From NCBI GenBank assembly GCA_001777665.1, contig MFEQ01000003.1:1-64000 (forward strand): 64,000 nt of DNA, read 5' to 3'. The number at the start of each line of letters is the position of its first letter. The first letter of the stretch is position 1. This stretch comes from Candidatus Doudnabacteria bacterium RIFCSPHIGHO2_02_FULL_42_25. GTDB taxonomy: Bacteria; Patescibacteria; Doudnabacteria; UBA920; O2-02-FULL-48-8. A program made the translations under genes and the position numbers. Below the pieces are notes generated by a model that was not told the DNA's origin, did no database searches, and saw only the letters and a program-made list of their open reading frames with translations. Below are positions 1-8,328 of this stretch, in pieces.

Positions 1-39
1 GTTCAACCCTTGTATATTTAGGTGTTCTCATAAATGTTT

Positions 40-92
40 AGTTAACAGGTGTCACCGTTAGACTACCAGAATGTAACCGTATGGTGTTAACT
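40..92. repeat. Inverted repeat upstream of the first gene, possible operator
   Basis: AGTTAACA (40-47) is repeated inverted as TGTTAACT (85-92), just before the -35 box at 103. The position suits a regulator-binding site, but no binding protein can be assigned. Confidence 0.35.
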
Positions 93-102
93 GTACATTT
101 CG

Positions 103-131
103 TTGACAAAATCCCTCGATTTTGCTATTCT
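103..131 (+). promoter_or_regulatory. Sigma70-type promoter of the 172-1626 gene
   Basis: Perfect -35 TTGACA (103-108), 17-nt spacer, -10 TATTCT (126-131) preceded by an extended TGC. It lies 40 nt before the GTG start and rules out any start codon at or near 103. Confidence 0.85.
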
Positions 132-171
132 ATGCTGTTTGGAACATTTCGTTTCTAACGGAGGAAATAAA

Positions 172-1626
172 GTGGCTGCACAAGACAAAGTCGTGATGGC
201 ATTTCCGGGAGCCCAATCAGAGCTGGATCGCATACTCGAGGTAATCCTCAAAGAACTCGAGGCGGGTGAACAACAGCTCCAGGGCACGGGGCTGCTATAC
301 CAACTCTTTGCGGTGTGGCTGACATTCTTCCGTCACCTCAAAGAGCATCGTTCGACTGTTGAGATCAGACGTGGACTGGATGATGTTGGATTGACCTACC
401 TCGAGTATGCAAGCAACCTAGGCGTTCAACCGCTGAACTATCCCACTCTCGAGCAGCTCATCGCTTTCGCCCAGCAATTGCAGAACGCCGAGCAGAGGCT
501 GGAATCGCTTGCAGATCTTGAAGCCAGGGCTTTCGGTGCGGAGACTGCGCTCTCGCAGCGGATCATCGAGAACGGTGAACTTCGAGAACAGCTCGATGAA
601 AAGAGAACACTGGAAGCCGAGCTGGGTACGAGAATCATGGCCGCGATTCCGCAGATCACTGAGATCGGCGCGAAAGAGTTGGACTATCTCACCCGGCTTA
701 TGGATTCAATCAAAGGTCTCCAGTCGCAGTTGGCCAGATCCATACTTCAATTGGCTGATTCAACTGCACAGCTGAAGCCCGAGCCTCTGGATACAGAGCC
801 CGTCTCCGTTCTAAAGGAAATCGAGCGTCGGAACGAATGGCTCAGCAGACTCAGGGCTGAGCTTTTGCAGGTCGACCATCAACTCGAGCTACTCGAAGAG
901 CAGAACGCGCTAGGCACCGAGCGACCAGCTGAACTCGAAAAGTTCCGACAGTTACACGAAGCACTGCGAAAAATGGAGACCGTGGCTAAGTCGGATAAGG
1001 ATCGTCTTACCAGGTACTTACGCGCAATTGAGACTCTTCAGGCTGGTTTGTCTGACGGGTTGATGGGAGGGCATCTCCCGAAAATACCCACGCTCGACGA
1101 CTTGACTGAGCTCGAGAAAGAGGTGGTCAAGAATACTGGTATTGGCAAAGGCGAGCAGCCGTCTGCTAAGGTGATCGAAGGGCGAGCCGTCGAAGAAGGC
1201 GAGCCGGTCGAGAAACCTAAACCAGTTCCGACCGTAGCGATCGGAAGCGGTCAGCGTTATATCAAGATCGCCACGATCGCAGCTAAACACGGCATCAGTG
1301 CTGAAACCCTGCTGCTGATCACGCTGTTCGAAGTAGTTCAGGCGAAGAACCATCGTGGTATCGCCAAATTCTTCGCAACAGCGCGGGCCATCGGACTCTT
1401 CGGAGTATTCGGCTACGAGCCCAACGTGCGAAGAGTTTCGGAAGCATGGAATAAGGCACAGAACCTCGGCGACACTTCACGGTACTTACAGTACTTCGGG
1501 GTGATGGGAAGTTCGCCAACCTTCATGCGTACCGAACTACCGATCGAGTGGTCAGTTCGCGATGTACTCACTGAAGACGAGCTTGAGGCTTTTCTTCAAA
1601 CGTACTCCGAAAAAAGGATCACTTAG
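172..1626 (+). CDS. Coiled-coil protein of unknown function (484 aa)
   Basis: I do not recognise the family. The start is GTG at 172: a strong GGAGGA (160-165) precedes it, and an in-frame ATG at 103 would lie in the promoter. The middle of the protein (about residues 80-310) is rich in Glu, Leu, Arg and Gln with heptad-like spacing, which suggests long coiled coils. The last ~120 residues look like a separate helical globular domain. There is no signal peptide or membrane segment. Base composition is visibly GC-richer than the core genes. It converges on the 1703-4333 unit and shares a terminator hairpin with it, so the three genes may form one accessory locus. That function link is inference. 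Confidence 0.75.
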   Translation: MAAQDKVVMAFPGAQSELDRILEVILKELEAGEQQLQGTGLLYQLFAVWLTFFRHLKEHRSTVEIRRGLDDVGLTYLEYASNLGVQPLNYPTLEQLIAFAQQLQNAEQRLESLADLEARAFGAETALSQRIIENGELREQLDEKRTLEAELGTRIMAAIPQITEIGAKELDYLTRLMDSIKGLQSQLARSILQLADSTAQLKPEPLDTEPVSVLKEIERRNEWLSRLRAELLQVDHQLELLEEQNALGTERPAELEKFRQLHEALRKMETVAKSDKDRLTRYLRAIETLQAGLSDGLMGGHLPKIPTLDDLTELEKEVVKNTGIGKGEQPSAKVIEGRAVEEGEPVEKPKPVPTVAIGSGQRYIKIATIAAKHGISAETLLLITLFEVVQAKNHRGIAKFFATARAIGLFGVFGYEPNVRRVSEAWNKAQNLGDTSRYLQYFGVMGSSPTFMRTELPIEWSVRDVLTEDELEAFLQTYSEKRIT

Positions 1627-1637
1627 GCAAATAGAAA

Positions 1638-1687
1638 AGGCGTGGACTCTCACAGATACTCTGTGGAGAGTCTACGCCTCTTTTTTT
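1638..1687 (+). terminator. Strong hairpin terminator after the 172-1626 gene
   Basis: AGGCGTGGACTCTC-ACAG pairs with CTGTGGAGAGTCTACGCCT around the loop ATACT, followed by eight T. On the other strand the T run is weak, so it mainly serves the plus-strand gene. Confidence 0.85.
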
Positions 1688-1702
1688 ATTGTGTATGTCC
1701 TC

Positions 1703-3238
1703 CTATTTCTTGCCGTTAAAGTACTGCCGCATCTCAGCACTGTACTGACGTACCGCGATCGGATCCTGAGGATACTTGCTAATCCCCACGGCTTCGATCA
1801 TCTTCATCAGCATGTGCTCAAGAGCAGCCCTGCTGTCCCGTGGCATAGGCCCATACACCCGATTGTGGATATACAGGATGTTCGGGTTGGTGTCGTCTAC
1901 TTCCGCGAAAGTCAGACTCCCCAGATCCCGAGGAACCGCGTAGTAGGTCTCGTCCTTGAAATTCAAAGGGAAGACCCGCGGCTTGGGCGGTTCAGGTGTG
2001 TCCGGACCAGGGGGTTTCGGTGGACGCGGGGTTGGTGTTGGATTCGGATTCGGATTCGGCTTGTCAGGCCGAGGCCGACCACCACCAGGACCGTCTAAGC
2101 CCGGGAAAATGGTTAGCGGTCCTTTAGAGTCAGCTGCACCAAAGGTCTTATCGAACAAACCTTTGATATCCAGCATCATCCTTCCCAGCTTCTCCGATCG
2201 AAACGTGTCTTCATTCCCAAGCATCTGCCGAAGCTGCGGCAACAGGTGGCCATGAAGAACCAAGGCCTTCCGCTTCCAGTCCTCGCTCTTGAGGTAACGA
2301 GTGGTTAGCGTGCCCCGAGCCGTATCTTGGTAAGGGAGCAAGTTCCGCATGAAGATGTCCCCCGCCAGGTCAGCGCTCCACAACGGGTAAGCCAGCTTGG
2401 ACTGCCTGGCTACCCGAGGTACAAATGCCACTCGAATCCCAGTCGCACTATCGGTCAACCAAATCCCCTCTGACGGGTCATCGGAATTCTTGGCCTTTTC
2501 GACATGGGCCTCGATTTCACCGTCTGCGATCGGGATGTTCACAGCAGATGCCAGACGAGGAGGATCCAACTGAACTCCCCCGACCAACAACTTGAACATC
2601 CGTCGTCTCGGGATAAACCATTTCAACTCCTCCCGTATCTCCTCGTAGCTCGAGAAGACCGGATCAGGAATCACAATGGCGCTGAACGACCCTGAGATCC
2701 CGCGCAGTGGCCCGAGCTCGATGCTGTTTGGCGTGATCTCATCCTCCTCAGGCCCTCCGTCGTCCTGAAGACGCTGGGGGATAAGGGTGATGAATTTCAC
2801 TGGACCCCGTGAAGAAGTCCGGGTCAACACATAGAACCCTGACGTTAGATCTTTCTCGTCGTGGATCTTACGGTTGAGGGCCATACCTGCATAGCGACCG
2901 ACTCGCTTCTGGGCCGCACCCCCGTGAGAACCATTTCCGTTCCTGAGGTCGAGATCAGTCGGGCCGACCGTGCAGTAGATATCCATCGACGGCTCAGTGA
3001 ACCCCTTCCCTCGATCCAGCAAGACCAATGCAGTACTTTTGGGTGCCAACGGATGCTTCGGAACCAAAAGGATTTCCACGTTGCCCACGCCAGGAACCCA
3101 CTTATCGCTAGGCATGCATGCGAGCACACCATTGCGGACCAGTTCCCAGAGACAGGCCCCACGGCTTTCATACAGGCCGCTGCCTAGAATCTCAGTGAAC
3201 AGACCCGCGCCGAACTTCAATCGACGTATTTTCTTCAT
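1703..3238 (-). CDS. GHKL-type ATPase-like protein with proline-rich linker (511 aa)
   Basis: The N-terminus carries the motifs of the GHKL fold (Hsp90/MutL/MORC/histidine kinase): N-box ELVRNGVLA with E32 and N36; DRGKGF at 75-80 matching DxGxG; and VGRYAGMAL at about 113-121 matching the IGxFGxGxxxA motif of Hsp90 and MORC proteins. A low-complexity Pro/Asn/Thr linker (about 390-430) separates a C-terminal helical segment of about 80 residues. It probably binds and hydrolyses ATP in the cytoplasm; substrate and role are unknown. Only 3 nt separate it from the upstream helix-turn-helix gene, so they are co-transcribed. GC-richer than core genes. GHKL ATPases occur in MORC-like and defence proteins, but assignment to defence is inference. 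Confidence 0.7.
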   Translation of the reverse strand: MKKIRRLKFGAGLFTEILGSGLYESRGACLWELVRNGVLACMPSDKWVPGVGNVEILLVPKHPLAPKSTALVLLDRGKGFTEPSMDIYCTVGPTDLDLRNGNGSHGGAAQKRVGRYAGMALNRKIHDEKDLTSGFYVLTRTSSRGPVKFITLIPQRLQDDGGPEEDEITPNSIELGPLRGISGSFSAIVIPDPVFSSYEEIREELKWFIPRRRMFKLLVGGVQLDPPRLASAVNIPIADGEIEAHVEKAKNSDDPSEGIWLTDSATGIRVAFVPRVARQSKLAYPLWSADLAGDIFMRNLLPYQDTARGTLTTRYLKSEDWKRKALVLHGHLLPQLRQMLGNEDTFRSEKLGRMMLDIKGLFDKTFGAADSKGPLTIFPGLDGPGGGRPRPDKPNPNPNPTPTPRPPKPPGPDTPEPPKPRVFPLNFKDETYYAVPRDLGSLTFAEVDDTNPNILYIHNRVYGPMPRDSRAALEHMLMKMIEAVGISKYPQDPIAVRQYSAEMRQYFNGKK

Positions 3239-3241
3239 CGC

Positions 3242-4333
3242 TTAACTCCTACCGCTTTTAGCGGCGCGGATGATCATTTCCAGGTTTGGTCCGGCTTCTG
3301 TACTTGGTTCGGCACTGGTGAGACGGTTGATAGTTGCCTCATCGATGCCCGACTTCAAAAGGAGTTTGCGCACGAAGCGCATCACCTGCATCCGGTCGCC
3401 ATCAGTGAACATATCGGGATCCATCCCCACCGCCTCGCACATTCTCACGAATGCGTTCAGCGATGTAATGAAAGATCCGATGAACGACTGTGGCTCCCTT
3501 ACTTCGACTCGCCGTTCTTCGGAAGCACCTTCCGAAGACGCGGGTCGCGATGGGTGGTCAGAAATGTATTTCTGTGCCTTGCGAAGAATGGATTCAACGA
3601 CCGAAGGCTTACCCTTGCCCGTTAAAGCGTTGCTCAGCGAATCGCGATGAACCCCGAGCTTCTCGGTCATCGCGTAATCGCTGGCGAACTGCGGCCGGAT
3701 TTGTTCAATCGCTCGTTTTAACTCGATCTGAGTATCCACGTTCCGATCAGCCTTGGCTCTCTTGGGTTTCGATATTTTCACGACCTTCTTGTTAGCCTTG
3801 GGTCGTTGCGACTTGGCCGTTGTCCACTCTGTAGACGCCAACACCGAACGGATTTGGGAATCCAATTCGGCGGTGTAGTCTTTCAGAGCCATACGGTTCC
3901 TCATCACAACAGCAAGAACAAAAGCTCGGTTCTCGCCAAAGCAATCGGAGAATTGTGTAGCGCTCATGCGCTGAGACACCGAACGGAAGACGTCGATCAC
4001 GTCAAAGACGAGGTTAATCGTCTCGACGGAATAGAAAACGAGACCCTTGTACCCGTCAGGGACGGTTGCAAGCAGCTCGACCGTTTCTGTACCCAACTCA
4101 GGCTGGTTCGACTTCTCAGCAATCGAACGAACGATCGTCCCGCCGCCAGGTCGGATTTTTTCCCAGAAACGCTTCGCCTTGATCCAGTCAACCCTGAAAG
4201 TATCTGCGACCTGTTTGACCGTCGGGTTGTCTGGTAAGAGCTGCTCCGCAGCTTTGTGTACCCTGTCCAGAAGCTCTTTAAGCCTCAGGACCCTTGTTCG
4301 ATAATCGATGGCCTGAGACTGTAAGCTGCTCAT
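3242..4333 (-). CDS. Helix-turn-helix protein, partner of the GHKL ATPase (363 aa)
   Basis: Family not recognised. Two segments look like helix-turn-helix motifs: residues ~39-60 (TVKQVADTFRVDWIKAKRFW) and ~220-240 (YAMTEKLGVHRDSLSNALTG). A very basic Lys/Arg-rich linker lies between them, so DNA binding is likely. The ATG is preceded by GGAGGA (4341-4346 on the plus-strand numbering) and a consensus promoter. It is the first gene of a two-gene minus-strand unit with the GHKL-type ATPase 3 nt downstream. It could be the regulator of the unit or its DNA-targeting subunit. Composition is GC-richer than the neighbouring recF. Confidence 0.65.
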   Translation of the reverse strand: MSSLQSQAIDYRTRVLRLKELLDRVHKAAEQLLPDNPTVKQVADTFRVDWIKAKRFWEKIRPGGGTIVRSIAEKSNQPELGTETVELLATVPDGYKGLVFYSVETINLVFDVIDVFRSVSQRMSATQFSDCFGENRAFVLAVVMRNRMALKDYTAELDSQIRSVLASTEWTTAKSQRPKANKKVVKISKPKRAKADRNVDTQIELKRAIEQIRPQFASDYAMTEKLGVHRDSLSNALTGKGKPSVVESILRKAQKYISDHPSRPASSEGASEERRVEVREPQSFIGSFITSLNAFVRMCEAVGMDPDMFTDGDRMQVMRFVRKLLLKSGIDEATINRLTSAEPSTEAGPNLEMIIRAAKSGRS

Positions 4334-4412
4334 TTAACTGTCCTCCGTAGTGAGAGAAATGTGCTCGTCTTGCGTAATGTCAGAACTAAAATATGGAAAA
4401 ACAAGACTACAC

Positions 4413-4441
4413 ATCCTATGATATTTCGAGCCTTATGTCAA
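4413..4441 (-). promoter_or_regulatory. Promoter of the HTH-GHKL unit
   Basis: Read on the minus strand: TTGACA (4441-4436), 17 nt, TAGGAT (4418-4413). It lies 4 nt downstream of the recF stop codon but points away from recF in the same direction, so the accessory unit is transcribed independently. Confidence 0.75.
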
Positions 4442-4444
4442 TAG

Positions 4445-5503
4445 CTACGAAATCTGATTATTCTCAACTTTCAGAAGTTGTGAACCTTGAATGATTTTTG
4501 GTAAATGATGTTCTTCCGTGGAAGTGATAAAAATTTGGTGGCCTGTGAGGGTTTCTATTAATTTTGTGCGGCGGACTTCATCCAATTCTGAAAAGACGTC
4601 ATCCAATAATATAATCGGTTTACTTTTTTGTCCCAAATATTCTGCTTGTAAAAGTTTCAGCGCCAATATTTGAGCGCGTAGTTCCCCCCTCGAGGAATTG
4701 AACAGATTCAACTGCTGGTCTTTGTATATTTCAAAGTCATCACGATGCGGACCAATCAAATTTTTCCCGCTTCGAAGTTCAGCACTTTCGTGTTCTTTTA
4801 AGCTCTCTAAGAATTGGGCTTCGGTTTGAGCTTGGGTTCGCTTATACCGAAGTTCTAACTGATTATCAAACCCGGTCAGCTTGTTGGTTGTTTCGATTAA
4901 GCGCTGGTTCAAAAAATCGACAAACGCTTGCCTGGCATTAGTGATTCTTACCGCCACTGGGGCTAGCTGTTGATTCCAAAACTCTAACTCACCCACAGTC
5001 CCTTGATTTTGATAAATTGACTCTAAAAGTTTAGCTTTTTGCTTCAAAACATGATCTAAAGATTCCAAGTCAATACTATAAGTTTGATCGATTTGAGAAA
5101 TAGTTTCATCTAAAAATTTCCGTCGCAAAATAGGTCCGAGTTGGAACAAATTTAAATCATTGGGCACGAAAAGGACAGTTGAAAAAGTCTTCCAAAGCCC
5201 TCTTTTCGTTTTGAGATCATTAATTTTAAACTGTCTCTTTAACGCTGGGTTGATTTGGACTGTCGCTTCAAATTGATTTTCACCTGACCTACCTTTAATC
5301 GTAAAAAAATCTTCCTGGTTTTTGACCAATAAATTATCTGGGGCTCGAAAAGATTTTAATCTAGACAAAAAATATATCCCTTCCAATACATTTGTTTTCC
5401 CAGCGGCATTATTGCCCAGGATCAAAACTAAATCAGCACCGAAGTCGATGCTGATTTGTTTGTAATTCCGAAAATTTTCTAATGAAAGCTTCTCTAGTCT
5501 CAT
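4445..5503 (-). CDS. recF: DNA replication and repair protein RecF
   Basis: RecF is a DNA-binding SMC-like ATPase that helps load RecA at gaps. The 352-aa length is normal. Visible motifs: N-terminal LxLxNFRNY, Walker A GNNAAGKT (30-37), and near the C-terminus the Walker B region IILLDDVFSELD preceded by the SRGELRAQ signature-like segment. It is the distal gene of the classic dnaA-dnaN-recF order, although four small genes separate it from dnaN here. ATG start at 5503; the next gene upstream ends 23 nt away. Confidence 0.95.
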   Translation of the reverse strand: MRLEKLSLENFRNYKQISIDFGADLVLILGNNAAGKTNVLEGIYFLSRLKSFRAPDNLLVKNQEDFFTIKGRSGENQFEATVQINPALKRQFKINDLKTKRGLWKTFSTVLFVPNDLNLFQLGPILRRKFLDETISQIDQTYSIDLESLDHVLKQKAKLLESIYQNQGTVGELEFWNQQLAPVAVRITNARQAFVDFLNQRLIETTNKLTGFDNQLELRYKRTQAQTEAQFLESLKEHESAELRSGKNLIGPHRDDFEIYKDQQLNLFNSSRGELRAQILALKLLQAEYLGQKSKPIILLDDVFSELDEVRRTKLIETLTGHQIFITSTEEHHLPKIIQGSQLLKVENNQIS

Positions 5504-5526
5504 TAAATTAATTAAAGTTGATTGTT

Positions 5527-5724
5527 TTATTTCGCCTCAACTTGAGCGGCGAAAACTTTTAACATTTCTGCCAATCTTTTTGCTTCTGCTGGAGTCAATG
5601 AAACCGGTTGATTATCCTTCGTGATCGCTTTGAGTATTACCTTTGATCCTTCAGCCCAAACTCCAACTGAGCCACCGAATGATTGGTCAATTTCAGAACC
5701 TGATTGTGGTTTAGTATTCTCCAT
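5527..5724 (-). CDS. Small conserved-looking hypothetical protein (65 aa)
   Basis: Not recognised. A short soluble protein with a predicted beta hairpin (about 20-40) and a C-terminal helix containing TPAEAKRLAEMLKVFAAQ. It lies 23 nt upstream of recF and is probably co-transcribed with it. ATG start at 5724. Confidence 0.55.
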   Translation of the reverse strand: MENTKPQSGSEIDQSFGGSVGVWAEGSKVILKAITKDNQPVSLTPAEAKRLAEMLKVFAAQVEAK

Positions 5725-5742
5725 GATTATTTAATTTAATAT

Positions 5743-6135
5743 TTACAATATATTTTCTTTTTCAACTTGCTCCAAAACCTCTTCAAGATACTTAACTATC
5801 TTTTCCCGATGATTCCAGGCTTTGACAGAAGCCGGAAGTCTATTCAACCAATGTTGATTTCGTATCGAATCCATTTCTTCATGCAATGACGGTAAATGTT
5901 TTTGAGAAAGCACTTCTATACACCTCTTTAATTCATATCGTGACGAAAATTGAAAAACAAAGTAGTTTGTTTCTACAAATAAAACTGGGAAACCCTTAGT
6001 CGGAATTTCCTTGGGGAAAGGTGGGGTGTATTTGGCCTTCATCTCATAAAATCCGGTGTCTGCCTTATGAACACTCAGACTCATAGGAGAAAACCTTTGC
6101 TCTTTAGGCACATGCTTGATATAGAATCTTTTCAT
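5743..6135 (-). CDS. Hypothetical protein (130 aa)
   Basis: Not recognised. It has a mixed alpha/beta appearance, with many aromatic residues in the first 70 aa and a Glu/Lys-rich C-terminal helix (about 110-130). There are no signal peptide or membrane segments. It sits between dnaN and recF with 18 nt to the downstream gene, so it belongs to a recF-side transcription unit. Confidence 0.55.
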   Translation of the reverse strand: MKRFYIKHVPKEQRFSPMSLSVHKADTGFYEMKAKYTPPFPKEIPTKGFPVLFVETNYFVFQFSSRYELKRCIEVLSQKHLPSLHEEMDSIRNQHWLNRLPASVKAWNHREKIVKYLEEVLEQVEKENIL

Positions 6136-6183
6136 AAATTTATAATCACAAAACGTACTAACTTAGTATCCACCCAGCCTAAG

Positions 6184-6579
6184 CTAACGTCCTTTGCTGG
6201 AATTAATTATAATTGGTGGTTTTGTTTTGTAATCAGTATACTCCCACCAAGTTGGGGTAAATTCCAAGAATAATTTTTGTACCTCAACGGGATTTTTGTC
6301 TATTACTGCAAGCTTTCCCTCAATCTGAAAAGTAAACCACTCTTTATCATTTTCAACTCTAGCCACTGCAAATGCATCAACTAATTTACCTTCTAAAAGC
6401 TTTGAGTATTTTATATTATTTTTTTCTACCGAAAAATATAAATTTAAAGGAACGTCACTCAGGCTAAATGACAAGGTTTCTAGTTCGTCATATCCTTGCC
6501 CATCTTTAATTGCTACTTGGCAAACTTGAGCCTTATTTAAACGTTGATATAATCCTTTTGGTATTTGACTCATTTTCAT
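6184..6579 (-). CDS. Hypothetical protein, possibly FMN-binding split-barrel type (131 aa)
   Basis: The alternation of short beta strands (QVAIKDG, LYFSV, FTFQIEGKLAVI) and the position of the EGKLAVID-like segment weakly resemble pyridoxamine-phosphate-oxidase-like split barrels. This is a shape argument only and could be wrong. No signal peptide. Located 48 nt upstream of the 5743-6135 gene in the same direction. Confidence 0.45.
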   Translation of the reverse strand: MKMSQIPKGLYQRLNKAQVCQVAIKDGQGYDELETLSFSLSDVPLNLYFSVEKNNIKYSKLLEGKLVDAFAVARVENDKEWFTFQIEGKLAVIDKNPVEVQKLFLEFTPTWWEYTDYKTKPPIIINSSKGR

Positions 6580-6649
6580 AAAGCTTGCCTTAGATTACTC
6601 TTTCCAAATACTGAAATGATTTCTTCTGTTTTTTCATAACAATTGTATC

Positions 6650-6964
6650 CTAGAATCCAATCTTAAGACCGCCAATGACGTAGATTATTACTACAATTTC
6701 GCTCAAAACAAGTAGTCCCAACCTGATCATCTTATCTTCGAGAGAGTAAGCACCAGTGTCAACAATCATCATAATCCCAATTACTACGATGGCCGCGATA
6801 ACTATAGGCCCAATTAGTCCTAATCCCATATAGTATCTATCTAGACCTTCCCATCTGGGGAAAAATAACATAGAAACAAGACCCAATACTCCACCAATGA
6901 TAATATAAACTAATAGCGGTATTTTTATAAACATTTCTTTTAATTTAATTATAAGCCTAATCAA
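6650..6964 (-). CDS. Small integral membrane protein (104 aa)
   Basis: Three hydrophobic segments (about residues 13-34, 45-67 and 79-102) predict three transmembrane helices with short loops. The function is unknown. It lies between the dnaN terminator and the hypothetical genes towards recF, same strand. Confidence 0.6.
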   Translation of the reverse strand: MIRLIIKLKEMFIKIPLLVYIIIGGVLGLVSMLFFPRWEGLDRYYMGLGLIGPIVIAAIVVIGIMMIVDTGAYSLEDKMIRLGLLVLSEIVVIIYVIGGLKIGF

Positions 6965-6995
6965 AGGATACTGAAACTAATAAGATACGTCAAAA

Positions 6996-7012
6996 AAGCC
7001 CCAAGGGAGCTT
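6996..7012 (-). terminator. Terminator of dnaN
   Basis: Read on the minus strand: AAGCTCCC-TT-GGGGCTT followed by six T, beginning 4 nt after the dnaN stop codon. It separates dnaN from the small genes leading to recF. Confidence 0.75.
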
Positions 7013-7016
7013 AATT

Positions 7017-8114
7017 CTACAACTTAATTGGCATTACGATATAAGTATAGTTATCACGTCCAGTCGGAACAATTGCGGCCGGAGATGCGTCGTTGATCAT
7101 TTTTAGAACAATGGTTTTTTCACTAAGATTATTTAAACAATCAAGTAAGTAGCGAAAATTAAAGATCGCGGAATTATCATCACCCTTCACTTTGGCATTA
7201 ACCTTGGTCGTATTTTCTCCAGCAGCCATGGAAGAAGCAGTGACTGTAATCCCATCTGGTTTGATCTCTACGTTAACATTGTTTGAATCAGGAGCAAATA
7301 GTGCGGCGGCTTTGAGTGCGTGAATAAACTCTTCGCGTTCAACTGTGCTCTCTGTCTTAAATTCCTTCGGAATAATTTGACGATAATCTGGATATGAACC
7401 ATCAATTAAGCGGCTGATTAGTTCTGTTTCGTCAAATTTGAACAAAACTTGGGATTCAGAAAAATAAATTTCTACTTCACCAGAACTAATGTTTAGAATT
7501 TTGTAAGCTTCAGAAACCGTCCTGGCTGGTAAAATTACTTCCTTTGTTCCTCGAGCTGGTTCAAGTAGGTGTGCGATTCGTTCTGCCAGTCGATAGCGAT
7601 CTGTGGCCGCAATTCTGATCTGGTCTTGATCAAAACCCATGAAAATCCCGGAAATTTCTGGTTGGGTTTCATTGGCTGCGGAAGCCCAAATCGTCTCGGC
7701 AAAGGCGTTTTTTAACTCTTGCGCATCAATTTTAGCAAACGGCTCGTCTGAAACTTGAGGAATCAAAGGAAAATCTTCATGCGACAAACCCTTAATACTG
7801 GTGTGGTAGTTTTCAGATTCTAATTTTAAGGTTGAGTTCTCCGTGCTTTCAAGGGTCACTTTTTCAGTTGGTAAATTATTTATATATTCATTAATTAATT
7901 TTGCTGGAACTGTTAGGGCTCCGTCTTCTTCAATTTTTCCACCAACCCAAGTATTAACCCCGATTTCTAAATTAGTAGATGAAAGTTTAATTCGGCCTTG
8001 ATCGGTCTTTAACAAAATATTATTTAAAACTTGTAGTGGGTTTCCTGATCCAACTACTCTACTCACCACAAACAATCCCTTCTTCAAATTTTCTTTGGTG
8101 CATTCTACTTTCAT
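7017..8114 (-). CDS. dnaN: DNA polymerase III beta subunit (sliding clamp)
   Basis: The ring-shaped processivity clamp of the replicative polymerase. The 365 aa match the family length of three similar domains. Typical segments: N-terminal MKVECTKENLKKGL; VPAKLINEYINNLP (domain 1); ISGIFMG and ATDRYRLA (domain 2); and the C-terminal end VPTGRDNYTYIVMPIKL, which closes the peptide-binding pocket. It follows dnaA on the same strand after a 214-nt spacer and has its own terminator. Confidence 0.97.
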   Translation of the reverse strand: MKVECTKENLKKGLFVVSRVVGSGNPLQVLNNILLKTDQGRIKLSSTNLEIGVNTWVGGKIEEDGALTVPAKLINEYINNLPTEKVTLESTENSTLKLESENYHTSIKGLSHEDFPLIPQVSDEPFAKIDAQELKNAFAETIWASAANETQPEISGIFMGFDQDQIRIAATDRYRLAERIAHLLEPARGTKEVILPARTVSEAYKILNISSGEVEIYFSESQVLFKFDETELISRLIDGSYPDYRQIIPKEFKTESTVEREEFIHALKAAALFAPDSNNVNVEIKPDGITVTASSMAAGENTTKVNAKVKGDDNSAIFNFRYLLDCLNNLSEKTIVLKMINDASPAAIVPTGRDNYTYIVMPIKL

Positions 8115-8328
8115 AAGTTTATAAATAAAAGTTAATAATAATAGATTGTGTGGGTTTGTGTGTAAGTGTTAAATCAATTGGTTTTATTGATCTAAATTTG
8201 TTTTATTAAACAATGAACTGTATTTAACTTGTTGGTAACACTGGGACAATTTTGATCTTTGATTTTTTGGTTTTTGATTACCAACAGCTAGTCCATAGGT
8301 TGTGTGGTCTTACTAACAGTTTATACAA
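8115..8328 (-). other. Spacer between dnaA and dnaN
   Basis: AT-rich 214-nt gap with runs such as GTGTGGGTTTGTGTGTAAG and a GTTATACAA-like word, but no perfect TTATCCACA box on either strand. It presumably carries the dnaN promoter; a second part of the origin here is possible but not supported by clear boxes. Confidence 0.35.

Noticed and set aside
103..171. ATG at 103 as the start of the first gene
   Set aside because: It lies in a -35 TTGACA / -10 TATTCT promoter; GTG 172 with GGAGGA is better.
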